A stretch of DNA of 16,732 bases. It comes from an uncultured Candidatus Melainabacteria bacterium. Lineage in GTDB: Bacteria > Cyanobacteriota > Vampirovibrionia > Gastranaerophilales > Gastranaerophilaceae. Numbering within the stretch: the first letter of the stretch is position 1; each line of letters opens with the position of its first letter. The notes below the pieces were generated by a model. It searched no databases and was not told where the DNA came from. It saw only the letters and a program-made list of their open reading frames with translations. The translations under genes were made by a program, and so were the position numbers. Of this stretch, positions 14,574 to 16,732 are shown piece after piece. The stretch spans positions 1 to 16,732 of the forward strand of contig CAKUUG010000036.1 of the NCBI GenBank assembly GCA_934692665.1. The letters are read 5' to 3'.

Positions 14574-14972
14574 ATGAGTCATGTTTTCAAACAGAGGGTA
14601 TACTATTCAGACACTGATGCGTATGGCGTTGTTTGGCATGGAAGTTACCTGAGATGGCTCGAAATGGGACGAGTTATGCTATGTGAAAAAGCAGGAACTA
14701 CCCTAAAAGAACTTGAAAACGACAATATTGTCATGCCGGTTGCCGAAATGAATATAAAATACAAAAATTCGGCAAAATTGGAAGATGAAATCACCATAGA
14801 AACAGAAATTGTTAGTTATGGAAAATTTTATTTAACTTTTCAACAAAGAATATTTGACGAAAAGACAAACAAAACGTATATTGAAGCGACGTTCAAAGTC
14901 GTTGCAATAAACAAAGATGGAAAACTATATAGGAGTTTACCTGAGCAAATTCAAAAAATTTGCAATCAGTAA
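14574..14972 (+). CDS. Acyl-CoA thioesterase of the YbgC/4HBT hotdog family
   Basis: A single hotdog-fold domain of 132 residues, the usual YbgC/FadM-type length, expected to hydrolyse acyl-CoA thioesters in the cytoplasm. The signature YYSDTDAYGVVWHGSYLRWL (10-29) contains the conserved Asp13/Asp15 and His22 of the 4-hydroxybenzoyl-CoA thioesterase active site, followed by Glu30 and Arg33 of the long helix. The central block MPVAEMNIKYKNSAKLEDEI matches the usual strand that packs against it. The substrate cannot be told from the sequence: short-chain acyl-CoA and 1,4-dihydroxy-2-naphthoyl-CoA hydrolases share this signature. No menaquinone or Tol-Pal gene is adjacent. It is predicted to be leaderless and is closed by a strong terminator. 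Confidence 0.9.
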   Translation: MSHVFKQRVYYSDTDAYGVVWHGSYLRWLEMGRVMLCEKAGTTLKELENDNIVMPVAEMNIKYKNSAKLEDEITIETEIVSYGKFYLTFQQRIFDEKTNKTYIEATFKVVAINKDGKLYRSLPEQIQKICNQ

Positions 14973-14978
14973 AAATCG

Positions 14979-15016
14979 ATAGCTGTCAAAATTTAATTGA
15001 CAGCTATTTTTATTTT
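14979..15016 (+). terminator. Rho-independent terminator of the thioesterase gene
   Basis: ATAGCTGTCAA (14979-14989) and TTGACAGCTAT (14997-15007) form a perfect 11-base stem with a seven-base loop, followed by a T-rich tail. It starts six bases after the stop codon. Confidence 0.9.
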
Positions 15017-15087
15017 GAAACACATCACATTTATTAGAGTCTATTGTCTTACAGGAATTTAATTCCACTTTAAAAAACAGGAATAAC

Positions 15088-15124
15088 AAAATTCCTCCAA
15101 ATTAATGACTTTTGGAGGAATTTT
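15088..15124 (-). terminator. Rho-independent terminator of rpsT
   Basis: AAAATTCCTCCAAA (15088-15101) and TTTGGAGGAATTTT (15111-15124) form a perfect 14-base stem with a nine-base loop, 18 bases past the rpsT stop. The symmetric A/T ends could work in both directions. The 70 bases between it and the thioesterase terminator hold no gene. Confidence 0.85.
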
Positions 15125-15142
15125 AAGATTTTGTGGCTTTAA

Positions 15143-15412
15143 CTATTTTGTTGTTAATTTGTTAACAGCTTTAGTTAATCTTGATTTTTTTCTAGCAGCG
15201 GTATTTTTGTGAAGAATACCTTTTTGAGCTGCTTTGTCGCAAAGTTGATACACTTTAGATAACAAAGCATTTAACTCAGATTTGTCTTCTGAAGTTGCAC
15301 AAGCCAAAACTTTTTTAACAGCAGTTTTGATTGATGTTTTGAACGCTACGTTTCTTTCAGTGTTTCTTTGAGCAATTAATACTCTTTTTTTTGCAGATTT
15401 AATATTTGCCAT
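15143..15412 (-). CDS. rpsT: 30S ribosomal protein bS20
   Basis: A small basic helical-bundle protein that binds 16S rRNA early in 30S assembly. The N-terminus MANIKSAKKRVLIAQRN is the family signature (usually MANIKSAxKRIxxxxKR). TSIKTAVKKVL and the C-terminal GILHKNTAARKKSRLTKAVN are the other conserved blocks. At 89 residues it has the normal length. The ribosome binding site AAAGGA lies about eight bases before the ATG. The gene is monocistronic or follows the 180-aa membrane protein, with its own strong promoter at 15481-15509 and its own terminator. Its leader of about 62 bases contains a small hairpin directly before the ribosome binding site. S20 is known to control its own synthesis in E. 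coli, so the hairpin may be regulatory. Confidence 0.97.
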   Translation of the reverse strand: MANIKSAKKRVLIAQRNTERNVAFKTSIKTAVKKVLACATSEDKSELNALLSKVYQLCDKAAQKGILHKNTAARKKSRLTKAVNKLTTK

Positions 15413-15431
15413 TTTCTTGTCCTTTCACGAA

Positions 15432-15454
15432 ATAACTTGTACTTTTGAAGTTAT
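15432..15454 (-). promoter_or_regulatory. Hairpin in the rpsT leader
   Basis: ATAACTT (15432-15438) and AAGTTAT (15448-15454) can pair across a nine-base loop in the rpsT 5' leader, about 10 bases upstream of the AAAGGA ribosome binding site. It could be a translational control element. No similarity to a named leader family is claimed. Confidence 0.35.
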
Positions 15455-15480
15455 CTGCGAGGTTTTAAGTGAGTAACTAT

Positions 15481-15509
15481 ATAATACTCAAAAATAATAT
15501 TTTTTGCAA
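15481..15509 (-). promoter_or_regulatory. Promoter of rpsT
   Basis: On the minus strand TTGCAA (15504-15509) is followed by exactly 17 bases and TATTAT (15481-15486), the best -35/-10 pair in the window. The predicted start near 15474 leaves a leader of about 62 bases. The -35 box begins just after the stop codon of the 180-aa gene. Confidence 0.75.
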
Positions 15510-15510
15510 T

Positions 15511-16053
15511 TTATTCGTTCATCATTTTTTTAAAATCGTAATAATTTTCAAGCGTTTTTGTTACTTTTCCAATAGGGTAAAACACATAATAAATTATTTG
15601 TGCTTTTTTTGTTGGGTAGCAAAAGTCTTCATCGCATTTAAAATATCCAATATTTATACCATCTTTATATCTTCTTTCAAAATAATCATTAATGTATTTT
15701 TCATTTTTTATAGCATTTGGAAGTTTTTTATTTTCTACAGAATAAAAAATCATAAACGACGACAAGCTTCTATCTACTGTAGTCGGGCCAATATACACCA
15801 CAAACAAACAAATAAAAAGCTCTGACAAATATACAACAAAATCTTCAAAAAAATCCCCTTTGTTAAAAATTTTCCAAATTGAAAATCCAAATACAGAAGC
15901 CAAGCAAGAAATTTTTATTGCATTAAAAAAAAGGGTGACATCTTTTAGAAATATATTAAACAACAGAACCAATAAAAAAGAAAGGATAACCCCAACAACT
16001 AAACTTAAAAAATAAGATAATACTTTTTTTGTAGTTACTTGCTTTTTATTCAT
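15511..16053 (-). CDS. Small hypothetical membrane protein, three N-terminal helices (180 aa)
   Basis: The start at MNKKQ (16053) is preferred over an in-frame ATG at 16131, because the longer form would overlap the divergent gene and adds residues unlike a membrane-protein N-terminus. Hydrophobic helices are at about 12-35, 43-62 and 72-90. The conserved-looking segment GPTTVDRSLSSFMIFYS (89-105) follows. The polar C-terminal domain has a CDEDFC pair (140-145) and a Tyr-rich tail. I recall similar VDRS-type membrane proteins annotated as hypothetical, so function is unknown. It is divergent from the polytopic GT-C-like membrane protein across 49 bases, which suggests a shared envelope role. 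There is no ribosome binding site at usual distance. No terminator separates it from rpsT, which has its own promoter. Confidence 0.75.
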   Translation of the reverse strand: MNKKQVTTKKVLSYFLSLVVGVILSFLLVLLFNIFLKDVTLFFNAIKISCLASVFGFSIWKIFNKGDFFEDFVVYLSELFICLFVVYIGPTTVDRSLSSFMIFYSVENKKLPNAIKNEKYINDYFERRYKDGINIGYFKCDEDFCYPTKKAQIIYYVFYPIGKVTKTLENYYDFKKMMNE

Positions 16054-16068
16054 TTTAAATTCTATAAT
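16039..16068 (+). promoter_or_regulatory. Promoter of the polytopic membrane protein gene
   Basis: TTGCTT (16039-16044), an 18-base spacer and TATAAT (16063-16068) make a good promoter, with the start expected near 16075 and a leader of about 28 bases containing AAGGAA. The opposite strand reads TATAGA at 16061-16066, a possible -10 for the divergent 180-aa gene overlapping the same bases. The -35 lies inside the 5' end of that gene. Confidence 0.55.
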
Positions 16069-16102
16069 TATCCTAATATCAAAATCAGTATAAGGAAAAT
16101 TT

Positions 16103-16732
16103 ATGAAAATTTCAACTTTTACCTTAAGCAAGTTAGCTTACATATATGCTTCTATCCCCTTATTCATTTTTTTACTTTTTTGGCTAAAACCACTTGTAGC
16201 ACTTGCATCAGCAATCGGATTACTTTTTATTTTTAAAAAAACTATTAAAAATATACCAAATTCGTATTTTTATGTTAATAAAAAAATATTAATAATTATT
16301 TTTATTACGAGTTTCTTTTGGTGCTTGTATGCAGGAATAGGAAATCTTTCTTACCAAAGTCCGGATTGGCATACAAGAAATGCAATCTTTAGAGATTTGA
16401 TTAATTTTTCTTATCCTGTTAAATACGAAAATGGCTCTATGCTTGTTTATTATATGGGGATGTTTTTGCCAGGGAGTCTTTTTGCAAAATTATTTTTAAT
16501 TTTCGGAGAAGATTTTGCTTTTAAAATTGGAAATTACTTTAATTTATTTTATGTAATTTTAGGGCTTAATATTATTATATTACAACTCATTTATTTAACC
16601 AGAGCAACAAAAAAGCAACAGCTATTAGTTTTATTTATTTTTGTTTTCTTTTCCGGCGTAGATATATTTGGTTTTGATTTATTAAAAAATTTCCATTCAC
16701 TTCATCTTGAGCGTCATGGTATATTGCAATAC
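16103..16732 (+). CDS. Polytopic membrane protein, GT-C glycosyltransferase-like, 3' end missing
   Basis: The reading frame is open for 210 codons to the window edge. The ATG is chosen because AAGGAA sits seven to eight bases upstream. Hydrophobic helices are at about 12-45 (probably two), 61-79, 112-132, 145-166 and 172-190. The loop after the third helix contains QSPDWHTRNAIFRDLINFSYP (85-105). A D-W-x-x-R-N-A-x-x-x-D-L loop followed by an LVYYMGMFLPGSLFAKL helix resembles uncharacterised GT-C-fold membrane proteins, in which an early extracytoplasmic acidic loop holds the active site and a polyprenyl-phosphate sugar is the donor. This is inference from the pattern; without the C-terminal half the family cannot be fixed. 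Its neighbour on the other strand is a smaller membrane protein, possibly a partner. Confidence 0.75.
   Translation, partial: MKISTFTLSKLAYIYASIPLFIFLLFWLKPLVALASAIGLLFIFKKTIKNIPNSYFYVNKKILIIIFITSFFWCLYAGIGNLSYQSPDWHTRNAIFRDLINFSYPVKYENGSMLVYYMGMFLPGSLFAKLFLIFGEDFAFKIGNYFNLFYVILGLNIIILQLIYLTRATKKQQLLVLFIFVFFSGVDIFGFDLLKNFHSLHLERHGILQY

Noticed and set aside
14973..15142. Small RNA or tRNA between the thioesterase gene and rpsT
   Set aside because: Both hairpins are explained as gene terminators, no cloverleaf can be drawn, and no promoter is evident between them.
15469..15825. Plus-strand open frame opposite the 180-aa membrane protein
   Set aside because: It is antisense to the better-supported minus-strand gene, and its hydrophobic composition is what AT-rich antisense of a membrane protein gives; there is no ribosome binding site.
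16054..16131. Longer start of the 180-aa membrane protein at 16131
   Set aside because: It would overlap the first codons of the divergent gene and both promoter elements, and the added 26 residues do not resemble a membrane-protein N-terminus.
1..16732. CRISPR array, insertion sequence or prophage
   Set aside because: No regularly spaced repeats, transposase or integrase motifs, terminal inverted repeats or phage structural genes were seen; the XRE regulator and methyltransferase alone are not enough.

Overview
The window is a compact, very AT-rich bacterial chromosome segment. It reads with the standard code and mixes universal housekeeping genes with proteins I recognise only by gross shape. 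Housekeeping genes are the beta subunit of phenylalanyl-tRNA synthetase (pheT), ribosomal protein S20 (rpsT), the NFACT-type ribosome quality-control factor RqcH, undecaprenyl-diphosphatase (uppP), 6-carboxytetrahydropterin synthase (queD) and the tail of a TrpG/PabA glutamine amidotransferase. The base composition, an unlinked pheT, and several large low-similarity proteins with a short N-terminal F-x-G-E or KDTF motif suggest a gut-type non-photosynthetic cyanobacterial lineage (Melainabacteria/Gastranaerophilales-like). That assignment is inference; no rRNA or marker search was possible.

Layout. 1-5715: the trpG/pabA tail runs tail-to-tail into a membrane-anchored hypothetical protein. A 960-residue hypothetical protein follows on the minus strand and diverges from rqcH. 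rqcH meets a small XRE-type regulator at overlapping stop codons. 5716-9888: a 215-base regulatory gap with three tandem 8-mers leads to a 351-residue membrane-anchored, coiled-coil-like protein, a terminator, pheT, a strong hairpin usable in both directions, and a small secreted protein on the minus strand. 9889-11138: an apparently orphan DNA amino-methyltransferase with an HPPY motif. 11139-13917: a UshA-type 5'-nucleotidase without a signal peptide, overlapping the end of the minus-strand queD-uppP operon by 44 bases. 13989-15142: a 153-residue hypothetical protein and a hotdog acyl-CoA thioesterase, diverging. 15143-16732: rpsT, a small membrane protein, and a divergent polytopic membrane protein cut by the window end.

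No mobile element, CRISPR array, tRNA or rRNA was seen, and no intergenic gap exceeds about 230 bases. Terminators are clear hairpins with T tracts. Start regions are mixed. Most genes have an AAGGA- or GGAGGA-like ribosome binding site. Three (rqcH, queD and the thioesterase gene) lack one and instead carry an extended -10 element exactly six bases before the ATG, which predicts leaderless mRNAs.

I see no complete novel multi-gene system. The best leads are the leaderless-promoter geometry, the N-terminal motif shared by two unrelated large proteins, a possible RNase-like C-terminal domain on the 960-residue protein, and the intracellular-looking 5'-nucleotidase.
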